From positions 1-64,000 of the forward strand of contig NZ_AUGN01000001.1 of NCBI RefSeq assembly GCF_000422685.1: DNA of 64,000 nucleotides. Reading direction: 5' to 3'. Each line of letters begins with the position of its first letter. Positions within the stretch are counted from its first letter, which is position 1. The position numbers and the translations under genes were made by a program. The stretch is from Flavobacterium gelidilacus DSM 15343. GTDB taxonomy: Bacteria > Bacteroidota > Bacteroidia > Flavobacteriales > Flavobacteriaceae. The notes beneath the pieces were generated by a model. It searched no databases and had not been told where the DNA came from. It was given only the letters and a program-made list of their open reading frames with translations. Below are positions 15,912-23,794 of the stretch, piece by piece.

Positions 15912-17708
15912 CTAAACATCTAAATCAAAAGTTTTTCTAAGAAGTTCAATAGCTGGATTAATTTCTTTCAATCGTTCGTATTTATCATCTGGTGTAAAAG
16001 CATATTTCTTTTCAACAGTTTCATTTATTTTAACATTAATGGCAATATCGTGATTGTGTAACTTTCCACGTAAATAACCAATTAATTCAACACAGCCAGA
16101 TAAAAATTCTTCTTTAGTACTTTCGTTAGGAAGTTCTAAAGTTATTGTTGTTCCATCTAATATTGGTTCATTCATCAACATATAAGTCGATAATAACATT
16201 TTACCAGTATCTGACATTCTTTGAGCAAATTTATTCCATTGCAAAAGCATATCCGTTTCAGTAAACTTTTCAGAAGGTAATTCGCCTAAGTGTTTTAAAT
16301 GTTGACTTTGTTTGGCTTCTAACTCTTTTTTAGCACGCAAACCGGCTAATGATAAAGCAGAAACTTTTGGTTGGGCTGTAGTTAGTGGTTTGCTTGTAGT
16401 TGCTAGAGTTTCTTTTGGTTCAGAAATTTCTTTTGTTTCAACAGCTTTAGGAGTTTCAATTGTTTTTTCAGCAATTTGTTCACTTTTAACCGATAACGGA
16501 ATACTTTCTTCTCTTTTCTGCAAATTTTCATTTACAACTTTTTCACTGACTACTGAAGTCTGAACACTGCTAACTGTTTCTGTAATCGAATAAGAATTGT
16601 TTCTATAGTAAGTAGCTGGAATTATAAATGCGTTAGGCTTTTTTTTTTCTCCATCAAAAGTGATAGAGGCTAACTGCATCAAACATAATTCGACCAGTAA
16701 TCGTTGATTTTGACTGATTTTGTAATTTAAATCAGCAGTATTGGCTAAATCAATTCCTTTTAGTAAAAAGTCTTGTGAAGCTTTTTGAGATTGTGCACTA
16801 TACAAAGCTTTAGCTTGTTCTCCAGAATCTAACAAAGTCAGTGTAGAAGGAGTTTGGCAAACCAATAAATCTCTAAAATGTGAAGCTAATCCAGCTATAA
16901 AATGATGACCGTCAAAACCTTTGGCTAAAATATCATCAAAGGCTAAAAGTAATTCTGGAATTTTATTTTCTAGAATGAAATCAGTAACTCTAATGTAATA
17001 TTCAAAATCAAGGACATTTAAATTTTCGTAAACGGCTTGTCTCGTTAAATTATTACCACAATAAGAAACAACTCTATCAAATATAGATAATGCATCACGC
17101 ATAGCACCATCAGCTTTTTGAGCTATAATATGTAGAGCATCATCTTCAAAACTTACACCTTGTTCGGTGGCAATTTCTTTTAAATGTTCTTTAGCATCAT
17201 TAATGGTAATTCTTTTGAAATCAAAAATCTGACAACGGGATAAAATTGTTGGTAGAATTTTATGCTTTTCTGTAGTAGCTAAAATAAAAATAGCATGTCT
17301 TGGTGGTTCTTCTAAAGTTTTCAAAAAGGCATTAAATGCAGCTGATGAAAGCATATGAACCTCGTCGACAATATATACTTTGTATTTTCCAGTTTGTGGT
17401 GGTATCCTAACTTGGTCTATAATATTTCTAATATCATCAACACTATTGTTAGAAGCAGCATCTAATTCAAAAACATTGAATGAAAAATCTTCATTAGGAT
17501 CATCATAACCTTCTTGATTAATTTTTCGTGCTAAAATTCTTGCACAAGTCGTTTTTCCAACACCTCTTGGTCCAGTAAAAAGTAAGGCTTGAGCTAAATG
17601 ATTATGTTCAATAGCATTAAGTAAAGTATTAGTAATAGCTTTTTGTCCTACAACATCTTTAAATGTTTGAGGACGATATTTTCTGGCTGATACTATAAAT
17701 TGTTCCAT
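15912..17708 (-). CDS. dnaX: DNA polymerase III subunit gamma/tau (clamp loader ATPase)
   Basis: DnaX is the AAA+ motor that loads the sliding clamp during replication. In this 598-residue protein the sequence shows Walker A GPRGVGKTT (46-54), Walker B/DEVH at 115-118, and the SRC arginine-finger motif at 157-159. A collar domain extends to about residue 350. A low-complexity E/K/T/P-rich linker follows (about 358-460), and then a C-terminal domain. The four-cysteine zinc module that follows Walker A in E. coli DnaX is absent: the loop reads RKINQEGYDDPNEDFSFNVF. At codons 354-357 the coding strand has ten A in a row. Slippage there would produce a protein of about 358 residues, the size of a gamma subunit. 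A promoter candidate lies at 17725-17755. Confidence 0.96.
   Translation of the reverse strand: MEQFIVSARKYRPQTFKDVVGQKAITNTLLNAIEHNHLAQALLFTGPRGVGKTTCARILARKINQEGYDDPNEDFSFNVFELDAASNNSVDDIRNIIDQVRIPPQTGKYKVYIVDEVHMLSSAAFNAFLKTLEEPPRHAIFILATTEKHKILPTILSRCQIFDFKRITINDAKEHLKEIATEQGVSFEDDALHIIAQKADGAMRDALSIFDRVVSYCGNNLTRQAVYENLNVLDFEYYIRVTDFILENKIPELLLAFDDILAKGFDGHHFIAGLASHFRDLLVCQTPSTLTLLDSGEQAKALYSAQSQKASQDFLLKGIDLANTADLNYKISQNQRLLVELCLMQLASITFDGEKKKPNAFIIPATYYRNNSYSITETVSSVQTSVVSEKVVNENLQKREESIPLSVKSEQIAEKTIETPKAVETKEISEPKETLATTSKPLTTAQPKVSALSLAGLRAKKELEAKQSQHLKHLGELPSEKFTETDMLLQWNKFAQRMSDTGKMLLSTYMLMNEPILDGTTITLELPNESTKEEFLSGCVELIGYLRGKLHNHDIAINVKINETVEKKYAFTPDDKYERLKEINPAIELLRKTFDLDV
16633..16649 (-). 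promoter_or_regulatory. Candidate slippery site (A10) in dnaX
   Basis: On the coding strand codons 354-358 read GAA AAA AAA AAG CCT, a run of ten A (16648-16639). A -1 shift or one extra A gives AAA GCC TAA, stopping one codon later. Loss of one A gives AGC CTA ACG CAT TTA TAA, stopping five codons later. Both shifted frames therefore end at the boundary between the collar domain and the linker. I saw no strong downstream stem-loop, which favours transcriptional slippage over ribosomal frameshifting. Confidence 0.55.
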
Positions 17709-17724
17709 ACTTAAAATTGAAATA

Positions 17725-17755
17725 CAAATATAGTTTTAAAATTGACAATTGACAA
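17725..17755 (-). promoter_or_regulatory. Promoter candidate for dnaX
   Basis: The minus strand reads TTG-N20-TATATTTG, fitting the Bacteroidota promoter pattern. The -7 box is at 17732-17725 and the dnaX ATG is at 17708, so the leader would be only about 12 nt. Confidence 0.55.
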
Positions 17756-17815
17756 GTCAGAATATTTGAAAATAATATATTTTTTTTGTTTCTTTAACAA
17801 AAATAAATTGGGTGT

Positions 17816-18583
17816 ATGAGCTGCAAAAATTGTCAATCAGTATTAGAAGAGAATTATGAATTTTGCTATGCTTGTGGTGGAAAAGTTGTTACAAAAAGAA
17901 TTACAATTAAATCTCTTGTTGGAGAATTTATGGAACGTTATTTAAGTTATGACAATAAGTTTTTTAACACTTTTAAAACCCTATTTACTGCTCCAGAACA
18001 AGTGATTAATGGTTATATTGAAGGCATTAGAGGTAAATATGTAGATCCTTTTACGTATTTAATTATTGCTTTATCAATTTCAGGGTTTCAAATATATTTA
18101 ATTAAGAAAGGTTTTCTCGGTTTTGATTTAGACAAAGTGTATGATGCTCAACCGAAAGAAAAAGCACCTTTTGATATGAATGTTTTTATGACTAATTTTT
18201 TAGATTATATTAATATCATTACTATTCTTTCAATTCCGTTATTGGCTTTTTTAGCAAAATTGACGATGTGGAAAAACAAAAAATTTAATTTTGCAGAACA
18301 TAATGTAGTTTTAGCCTATTCCTATTCTCATTTTACAATTTTTGGAACAATTTTTACCTTATTTGGACTTATTTCTACAACTTTTTTTATAATAACTTCG
18401 TCAATATCATTCTTTATAATGCTTGCTTACATGATATATGTAGTACAACGAGTGTTTAATTTTAATGCAATAGAATTAATTAAAAAAGCATTCTTATATA
18501 TTTTATTTTTAATACTTTTTTATATTGTCATAATAATCTTTGGTATAATTGTCGGTATGTTAATTAAAATCTCTTATAGCTAA
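17816..18583 (+). CDS. DUF3667-family membrane protein with N-terminal zinc ribbon
   Basis: The protein has 255 residues and opens with two CxxC pairs (MSCKNCQ at C3/C6 and FCYACGG at C17/C20), a small zinc ribbon. A region typical of DUF3667 follows ([20 protein letters not shown] and [20 protein letters not shown]). Four or so hydrophobic segments then fill the rest (around residues 78-95, 130-150, 175-205 and 220-250). It is an inner-membrane protein of unknown function that is widespread in Bacteroidota. Its last 24 bases overlap the convergent gene at 18560-18856. Confidence 0.8.
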   Translation: MSCKNCQSVLEENYEFCYACGGKVVTKRITIKSLVGEFMERYLSYDNKFFNTFKTLFTAPEQVINGYIEGIRGKYVDPFTYLIIALSISGFQIYLIKKGFLGFDLDKVYDAQPKEKAPFDMNVFMTNFLDYINIITILSIPLLAFLAKLTMWKNKKFNFAEHNVVLAYSYSHFTIFGTIFTLFGLISTTFFIITSSISFFIMLAYMIYVVQRVFNFNAIELIKKAFLYILFLILFYIVIIIFGIIVGMLIKISYS

Positions 18584-18856
18584 GTCAATCAGAATTTTAT
18601 CAGCACCATTAAACGAATTTGCTGCAAAACCAGCCACATATACTCCTTTTTGTCCTGATTTTGATTTTATTCCATAAACCGAAGACTCATCATCTGGATT
18701 TGAGTTTCCTTCATATCTATAAATATACTCAATTTTAAAATTGTCAGGATTATCTATGATTTCTTGTTTATTGATGTTAAAGTCGTAATCAAATCCTTTT
18801 TCTTTTAGTTGTTTTAAAGCTTCAGTCACTGTCGCATAATGATATTTATTTCCCAT
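18560..18856 (-). CDS. Conserved small protein of the Bacteroidota 'PRPP synthetase-like' family, function unknown
   Basis: This 98-residue soluble protein opens [20 protein letters not shown] and carries [20 protein letters not shown] and [13 protein letters not shown] recognise the pattern (EG.SNPDD followed by an S..G.KG strand) from a family often annotated as phosphoribosylpyrophosphate synthetase in Bacteroidota. It is far too short for that enzyme and shows no PRPP-binding loop, so that name should not be trusted. It overlaps the 3' end of the convergent DUF3667 gene by 24 bases. Confidence 0.7.
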   Translation of the reverse strand: MGNKYHYATVTEALKQLKEKGFDYDFNINKQEIIDNPDNFKIEYIYRYEGNSNPDDESSVYGIKSKSGQKGVYVAGFAANSFNGADKILIDLAIRDFN

Positions 18857-18963
18857 AAAAAACTATTTTAAATTAATAATAAATTCTAAAGATACTTAAT
18901 TTTATAATTTAACGAGTAAATATAATTGTTAAAATAACAAATAAATAGTTCTATTAAAATCCT

Positions 18964-18971
18964 TACATTTG
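18964..18971 (+). promoter_or_regulatory. -7 box of the rnpB promoter
   Basis: TACATTTG matches TANNTTTG exactly and lies four bases before the first base of the P1 helix of RNase P RNA. No TTG is found at the usual distance upstream. Because the RNA 5' end can be placed from its P1 pairing, this site helps calibrate the start point of other promoters here. Confidence 0.6.
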
Positions 18972-18975
18972 CATC

Positions 18976-19364
18976 GCAGACTGCTTTATCGTTTTATGCT
19001 GAACTCGTTTCAGCATCTTATGTTTTATTTAAATTCATGAGGTTCCGAATTAAGTTCGGAATAAAGAGGAAAGTCCGGACACCAAAGAGTAGCATAGCGG
19101 GTAACACCCGTCATTTCGATTTATCGAGAGAGGACAAGTGCAACAGAAAGTATGTACAGATAATGCTGTAGTGAAACCAGGTAAACTCTATGCGGTGAAA
19201 TGTCAAGTATATCAGCAGTTTTGGTTCGCCAAATAAGAGCGACTCGTTCGATGTTGAAGGGTAGACAGCTTGAGTCATAAAGTAATTTATGATCTAGATA
19301 AATGATAAAGTATCTTTTTATTTTTCGAAATAAATTGAGAACAGAATCCGGCTTATAGGTCTGC
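18976..19364 (+). ncRNA. rnpB: RNase P RNA, bacterial type A
   Basis: This RNA is the catalytic part of RNase P, which trims tRNA 5' ends. The conserved core is clear: GAGGAAAGTCCGGAC near 19066-19080, ACAGAAAG near 19142, GTGAAACCAGGTAAACTC near 19171-19188, and GAGAACAGAATCCGGCTTAT near 19337-19356. The ends are fixed by pairing of GCAGAC (18976-18981) with GTCTGC (19359-19364), which forms P1. A run of eight T follows for termination. Between P1 and the core are two hairpins: ATGCTGAA-CTCGT-TTCAGCAT (18996-19016), and a second with stem TTCCGAA/TTCGGAA near 19042-19060. The first resembles the hairpin at 61382-61402. Confidence 0.95.
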
Positions 19365-19388
19365 TTTTTTTTAATTTTAATTTTGTTT

Positions 19389-20057
19389 ATGAATAAAGTT
19401 GTTGTAAAAGTTTTAGAATCACAGTTTATCAATTATGATGTTAAACGATTTGTTGTTGAAAAACCAGAAGGATATGATTTTATTCCAGGTCAAGCTGTAA
19501 ATATTTCGGTAAATGAACCTGAATGGAAAATGAAAGAAAGACCTTTTACTTTTACAAATCAAAAAGAAGCTAAAAATTTAGAATTCATAATTAAAATATA
19601 TAACGATCACAATGGGGTAACTAATAGATTAGCTGGAATTAATGCAGGTGATGAATTAATATTACACGATATATTTGGAGCTATTCATTATGAAAAGCCT
19701 GGTGTTTTTATTGCTGCAGGAACTGGAATCACACCTTTTTTAGCTATTTTTAGAGACTTATACAAGAAAAACAAATTACGTGGTAATAAGTTAATTTTTG
19801 TCAATAAAACATCACTAGATGTAATTGCTGGACAAGAATTACAACGTATGTTTAAAGAAGATTTTCGTCCTGTTTTTACAAGAGAAGGCGTTGTTGGTTT
19901 TAGAGGAAAACGTATTGATAGAAACTTTTTAATTGAAAATATAGTCGATTTTAGCCAACATTTTTATGTATGTGGTCCATCTGAATTTGTAGAAAAAGTA
20001 GTAAAAAATTTAAAAGATTTAGGAGCTAAATCTGATAGCTTGATTTTTGAAGAATAA
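19389..20057 (+). CDS. Ferredoxin-NADP reductase-like flavoprotein oxidoreductase
   Basis: The 222-residue protein has the two-domain fold of ferredoxin-NADP reductase enzymes. The flavin-binding motif appears as ERPFTFTN (about 51-58), a variant of RxYS/T. The NAD(P)-binding loop is AAGTGITPFLAIFRDL (about 115-130) and a C-terminal CGPSEFV (about 196-202) is present. It would move electrons between NAD(P)H and an unidentified carrier in the cytoplasm. No iron-sulfur domain is attached. I chose ATG at 19389; an upstream TTG at 19383 adds two residues only. It starts 25 bases after rnpB and may be transcribed from that direction. Confidence 0.8.
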   Translation: MNKVVVKVLESQFINYDVKRFVVEKPEGYDFIPGQAVNISVNEPEWKMKERPFTFTNQKEAKNLEFIIKIYNDHNGVTNRLAGINAGDELILHDIFGAIHYEKPGVFIAAGTGITPFLAIFRDLYKKNKLRGNKLIFVNKTSLDVIAGQELQRMFKEDFRPVFTREGVVGFRGKRIDRNFLIENIVDFSQHFYVCGPSEFVEKVVKNLKDLGAKSDSLIFEE

Positions 20058-20060
20058 CAT

Positions 20061-20642
20061 TTAGCTATCATTTTCATCTTCTTCAGAAACTTCTTCATCT
20101 TTTGATTCAAATTCAAAGAAAGAAAAAACAGTTCCTCCGTATCTTTTAGCGAATGAAAAATGAATCATGTGTTCTAATGAGGTATCTTTAGAATGTTCAA
20201 TAATAAACATGCCTTCTTCATCTAAAATTTCATTTTCAAAAATTAATGTAACAATTTTTTCAAAGTCAACTTGGGTTAAATGATAAGGTGGGTCAGCAAA
20301 AATAATGTCATAACTATTTTTACATCGTTCCAAATAAGCAAAAACATCAGATTTTATGGCTGTGATGTCAAAGTCAAATTCAGTTGTAGTTTTTTTTATG
20401 AAGGAAACACATCCAAAATCACCATCTACTGCAGTAATAGGATGACTTCCTCTTGAAGCGAATTCATAACTAATATTTCCTGTTCCTGCAAACAATTCTA
20501 AAACACGTAATCCTGAAAAATTAAAATTGTTGTTTAAAACATTAAATAAGGCTTCTTTTGCCATATCTGTTGTTGGTCGAACGGGCAACTTTTTTGGTGC
20601 TTGTATTCTTCTGCCTTTATGTTTTCCTGAAATGATTCTCAC
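20061..20642 (-). CDS. rsmD: 16S rRNA (guanine-966-N2)-methyltransferase
   Basis: RsmD methylates G966 of 16S rRNA in the 30S subunit using SAM. At 193 residues the protein starts MRIISGKHKGRRI and carries RPTTDMAKEALFNVL (22-36). The SAM loop is VLELFAGTGNISYE (46-59) and the catalytic motif is FADPPYHL (about 115-122). The C-terminal tail (ESKDEEVSEEDENDS) is very acidic, an addition to the usual domain. The start is GTG at 20642. It overlaps the TGA of the upstream DUF3822 gene in the four bases GTGA, so the two are translationally coupled. Confidence 0.93.
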   Translation of the reverse strand: MRIISGKHKGRRIQAPKKLPVRPTTDMAKEALFNVLNNNFNFSGLRVLELFAGTGNISYEFASRGSHPITAVDGDFGCVSFIKKTTTEFDFDITAIKSDVFAYLERCKNSYDIIFADPPYHLTQVDFEKIVTLIFENEILDEEGMFIIEHSKDTSLEHMIHFSFAKRYGGTVFSFFEFESKDEEVSEEDENDS

Positions 20643-21451
20643 GAGTTAAATAGTATAAAATGATGTAGCATGTCTTCTTCAGTCACATCATGTGTTTTTG
20701 ATTGATTTGAAACATCCAATACATTACAATTTCTAATAAATTTGTAAGCTATTTTATAAAATGAATCTTCTTTTGAAATGTTTCCGAATAATGAAATTCG
20801 AATTGTTTCTGGATTTAATTGCAATTGTTCAAATGTAAATAATATATAATATATAAAATCTTCGGGTGAATTATATTCAAAAGAGTTAAATAAAAGCAAT
20901 TCTTGATTTCTGACAACTACAATCTCAAAATGGTTTTCTTGAAGATGAACAAAAACTTGTTTTTCATCTATATTTTTAGATTTGTCTAGTATTTTTTGAA
21001 CTAATAAAGTATTTGTGTTCTTGTAGTCAAAACTTTCAAATTGATCTAATAAAAAATTATTAACATTCACAAAAGGAACATAAACATTATTGATTTCATA
21101 ATTATTTAATTCATCAAAAGCAAAAAAATCAGTTTCAAAAACTTTGACATTATACTGAAGATAACTAGCTATATTGTTTATGTCAAATAAAGGTTTTGGA
21201 ACAAAAGTATTAATGTTATTCTCATGAAGCACAATTATTTCATCATAGGCTTTAGTCAAAATTGAATTATCGATAAAAGCATTCCATAATTGTCCGTCAA
21301 TGACTTCATTTTGCTTAAAGGAAACCGAATTATGAACTAATATTTTATTGGTAATTGTATCAAAGACACAAAAAGAAAGTCCACTCAAGGAAACCTGAAT
21401 GGACAACTTTTTATAATTACGTTGAGTTATGTCGTTACTCGTTAATACCAT
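20639..21451 (-). CDS. DUF3822 family protein
   Basis: A 270-residue soluble protein of the DUF3822 family, which commonly sits just before rsmD in Bacteroidota. Near the N-terminus LSIQVSLSGLSFCVFD (16-31) resembles the first strands of an actin-like ATPase fold, and the middle holds VFVHLQENHFEIVVVRNQEL (about 165-184). That fold is my inference from the pattern; no active site is evident. The gene overlaps rsmD by four bases and is itself overlapped by 17 bases at its start by the upstream membrane-protein gene. The three are one transcription unit. Confidence 0.75.
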   Translation of the reverse strand: MVLTSNDITQRNYKKLSIQVSLSGLSFCVFDTITNKILVHNSVSFKQNEVIDGQLWNAFIDNSILTKAYDEIIVLHENNINTFVPKPLFDINNIASYLQYNVKVFETDFFAFDELNNYEINNVYVPFVNVNNFLLDQFESFDYKNTNTLLVQKILDKSKNIDEKQVFVHLQENHFEIVVVRNQELLLFNSFEYNSPEDFIYYILFTFEQLQLNPETIRISLFGNISKEDSFYKIAYKFIRNCNVLDVSNQSKTHDVTEEDMLHHFILFNS

Positions 21452-22196
21452 ATTTTTTTGGCCAATTTCCAGTTAAGGTAACATCTTCTAGCGAACCTAA
21501 AACTATTTTATCACCATTAATTTCGTCAATAGATTTCTTTTTCTTTTCTTGTTCTAATAAATCTTCATCCATTCCTTTTAAGACAGCATTTTTGTCGATT
21601 TCAACTAGTAAGGTTGGAAATGCTTTATCTTTAACAATGATTGAACTTGTTTTCATTGAAACTGGAACTTCAAAATCATTTACTTTAAGAACATTCATTC
21701 TTTTATATCTTTCAGACTCTTTAAATAATGAATCTTTTACAGATTTAAAACCTAATGATCTAGTTACAACTTCATCTTTAAAATAACCACCTTTACCTGA
21801 TGCGTCTGTAGTAATTCTAAAAGCTGCATTTCTTGCAACGTCAGGAACAGATGTATCTTTTCTTGTTATAATTTCAAATTGTGCCGTTTCAATAAAATTA
21901 ACTAATGAATCAAAAGTAGGAGCATAGTTTCCTTTAATTGATTTATAAGCCAATTGTGATTTTTTAATATCTTGCATTTTATTTACAGCAGATTCATATC
22001 TAACAGCTTTTTCTTCGTCAAAACGAATAGGAGCCATAACAGAACTGTAAATTAAATAGCCAAACACACCTGCAACAATCCATAATAATATAGAAAAGAA
22101 TATTCTGTTTTTTGGAGTTGCAATTTTATCAAAAACCTTTACAAGTACAAAGATTATAACAATAAGTAATACAAAAAAGATAGCTAATTTTAACAT
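21435..22196 (-). CDS. Conserved membrane-anchored protein, function unknown
   Basis: The 253-residue protein begins with two hydrophobic helices (about 2-22 and 33-55). A soluble domain of about 200 residues follows, probably periplasmic. A region from about 63 to 100 (ESAVNKMQDIKKSQLAYKSI and NYAPTFDSLVNFIE) resembles the helical part of pilin-like proteins that sit after an N-terminal anchor, but no prepilin motif is present. I do not recognise a named family. It overlaps the DUF3822 gene by 17 bases. Upstream, a minus-strand TAGATTTG box (22237-22230) with a TTG 17 bases further is a promoter candidate. Confidence 0.7.
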   Translation of the reverse strand: MLKLAIFFVLLIVIIFVLVKVFDKIATPKNRIFFSILLWIVAGVFGYLIYSSVMAPIRFDEEKAVRYESAVNKMQDIKKSQLAYKSIKGNYAPTFDSLVNFIETAQFEIITRKDTSVPDVARNAAFRITTDASGKGGYFKDEVVTRSLGFKSVKDSLFKESERYKRMNVLKVNDFEVPVSMKTSSIIVKDKAFPTLLVEIDKNAVLKGMDEDLLEQEKKKKSIDEINGDKIVLGSLEDVTLTGNWPKKYGINE

Positions 22197-22282
22197 TTGA
22201 TTTCTTAATTTTTTAGTTTAATAGGTACGCAAATCTACAATTTTTTTTTATTCTCAAAAGAATTTCTTTAAAAAATCATCAG

Positions 22283-22290
22283 TATATTTG
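22283..22290 (+). promoter_or_regulatory. -7 box before the RecD-like helicase gene
   Basis: TATATTTG matches TANNTTTG and lies 29 bases before the ATG at 22320. No well-spaced TTG is visible upstream. Confidence 0.4.
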
Positions 22291-22319
22291 AAAAATATTA
22301 AAAGCCAATCCCAAAAATA

Positions 22320-23747
22320 ATGACTTCAAACCTGTTTTACAAACTATTACGCGACAACTTTCCATTTGAACCAACGCTTAAACAGGATATTTTTTTTCAA
22401 AAAGTAGCTGATTTCGTTTTAAATTCTTCAAATAATGAACTTTTTGTTCTCAAAGGTTACGCAGGAACAGGAAAAACAACCGTAATTTCTACTATAGTTA
22501 ACCAACTTAAGAACGTAAATCAAAAATATTTATTGTTAGCACCAACGGGTAGAGCAGCAAAAGTTATAAGTAATTATTCACAAAAGCCTGCTTTTACCAT
22601 TCATAAGAAGATATATTTTCCAAAGAAATCGAGTGGAGGTGGAATCAGTTTTACCTTACAGCCAAATAAATTTACTAATACAGTTTTCATAATTGATGAG
22701 GCTTCAATGATTTCAGATACTAATCAAGAATCCAAATTATATGAAAATGGGTCGCTTCTAGATGATTTATTGTCTTTCGTTGATTCTGGAAAAAATTGTA
22801 AAATTATTTTTGTTGGTGATACAGCCCAATTACCACCGGTTCATTTAGATGTTAGTCCAGCTTTAAATATTGATTCACTTTCGCTTCATTATAACAAAAA
22901 TGTGCATCATATAGAATTAGACGAAGTTATGCGTCAAGAAGAAGATTCGGGAATTTTATTTAATGCAACCGAATTACGTGAAATTTTAAAATCACATTTT
23001 ATTGACACCTATAAATTTAATTTAAATGGTTTTAAAGATATAGTTCGTTTACAGGATGGTTATGATATACAAGATGCTATTCAAGATGCTTTTAGTAATT
23101 ATGGTTTAGAAGAAACAGCCTTTATTGTTCGTTCTAACAAAAGAGCTAATCAATATAATGAGCAGATTAGAAGTAAAATTTTGGGAAAAGAAAACGAAAT
23201 TTCTTCGGGTGATTACATGATGGTTGTAAAAAACAATTACTTTTGGTTAAAAGATTCAGATGAAGCTGGTTTTATTGCTAATGGAGATATTATTGAAGTT
23301 TTAGAAATCAGAAATATAAAAGAACTTTATGGTTTCAAATTTGCAACTGTAAAAATACGAATGGTCGATTATCCAAATCAAATTCCGTTTGATACTATTT
23401 TATTATTAGATACTATTAAAAGTGAATCACCATCTTTAACGTATGAAGAGTCAAACAAGTTATATCAAGAAGTAATGCTTGATTATGAAGACGAAACTAC
23501 TAAATATAAAAAATTTCAAAAAGTAAAGAATAACGAATATTTTAATGCCTTACAAGTCAAGTTTTCTTATGCAATTACTTGTCATAAATCACAAGGTGGA
23601 CAATGGAATACTGTTTTCATAGAACAACCTTATTTGCCTAACGGAATTGACAAAGATTACATAAGATGGCTTTATACAGCAATGACAAGAGCCAAAGAGA
23701 AATTATATTTAATAGGATTTAAAGATGAGAATTTTGTACAATTGTAG
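22320..23747 (+). CDS. RecD-like ATP-dependent DNA helicase (superfamily 1)
   Basis: This 475-residue superfamily 1 helicase has Walker A GYAGTGKTT (46-54), motif Ia LAPTGRAAKVI (73-83) and motif II IIDEASM (124-130). It also has motif III GDTAQLPP, motif V/VI regions TCHKSQGGQW (about 420-429) and YTAMTRAKEK (about 452-461). These are typical of the RecD/Dda group, which unwind DNA 5' to 3' in repair or replication. It is shorter than RecD2 proteins and has no RecBC partner nearby, so a stand-alone accessory helicase is likely. Its stop codon lies within the palindromic repeat at 23737-23779. Confidence 0.88.
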   Translation: MTSNLFYKLLRDNFPFEPTLKQDIFFQKVADFVLNSSNNELFVLKGYAGTGKTTVISTIVNQLKNVNQKYLLLAPTGRAAKVISNYSQKPAFTIHKKIYFPKKSSGGGISFTLQPNKFTNTVFIIDEASMISDTNQESKLYENGSLLDDLLSFVDSGKNCKIIFVGDTAQLPPVHLDVSPALNIDSLSLHYNKNVHHIELDEVMRQEEDSGILFNATELREILKSHFIDTYKFNLNGFKDIVRLQDGYDIQDAIQDAFSNYGLEETAFIVRSNKRANQYNEQIRSKILGKENEISSGDYMMVVKNNYFWLKDSDEAGFIANGDIIEVLEIRNIKELYGFKFATVKIRMVDYPNQIPFDTILLLDTIKSESPSLTYEESNKLYQEVMLDYEDETTKYKKFQKVKNNEYFNALQVKFSYAITCHKSQGGQWNTVFIEQPYLPNGIDKDYIRWLYTAMTRAKEKLYLIGFKDENFVQL

Positions 23748-23779
23748 AGACTTAGCATTGCTACGACTTTACAATTGTA
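23737..23779. repeat. Degenerate palindromic (REP-like) element at the helicase stop codon
   Basis: The 10-base palindrome TACAATTGTA occurs at 23737-23746 and again at 23770-23779. Between them GTAGAGACTTAGCA pairs imperfectly with TGCTACGACTTTAC (11 of 14 positions). The left half includes the helicase TAG stop. No T-run follows, so it is not a standard terminator. It looks like a decayed dispersed palindrome. Confidence 0.5.
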
Positions 23780-23794
23780 TAACAAAAATAAAAA

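Noticed and set aside
18560..18856. Phosphoribosylpyrophosphate synthetase
   Set aside because: This label circulates for the family, but 98 residues without a PRPP loop cannot be that enzyme.
19121..19432. Minus-strand open frame of 103 codons
   Set aside because: It lies over the RNase P RNA gene and into the reductase gene. The RNA core motifs explain the sequence.
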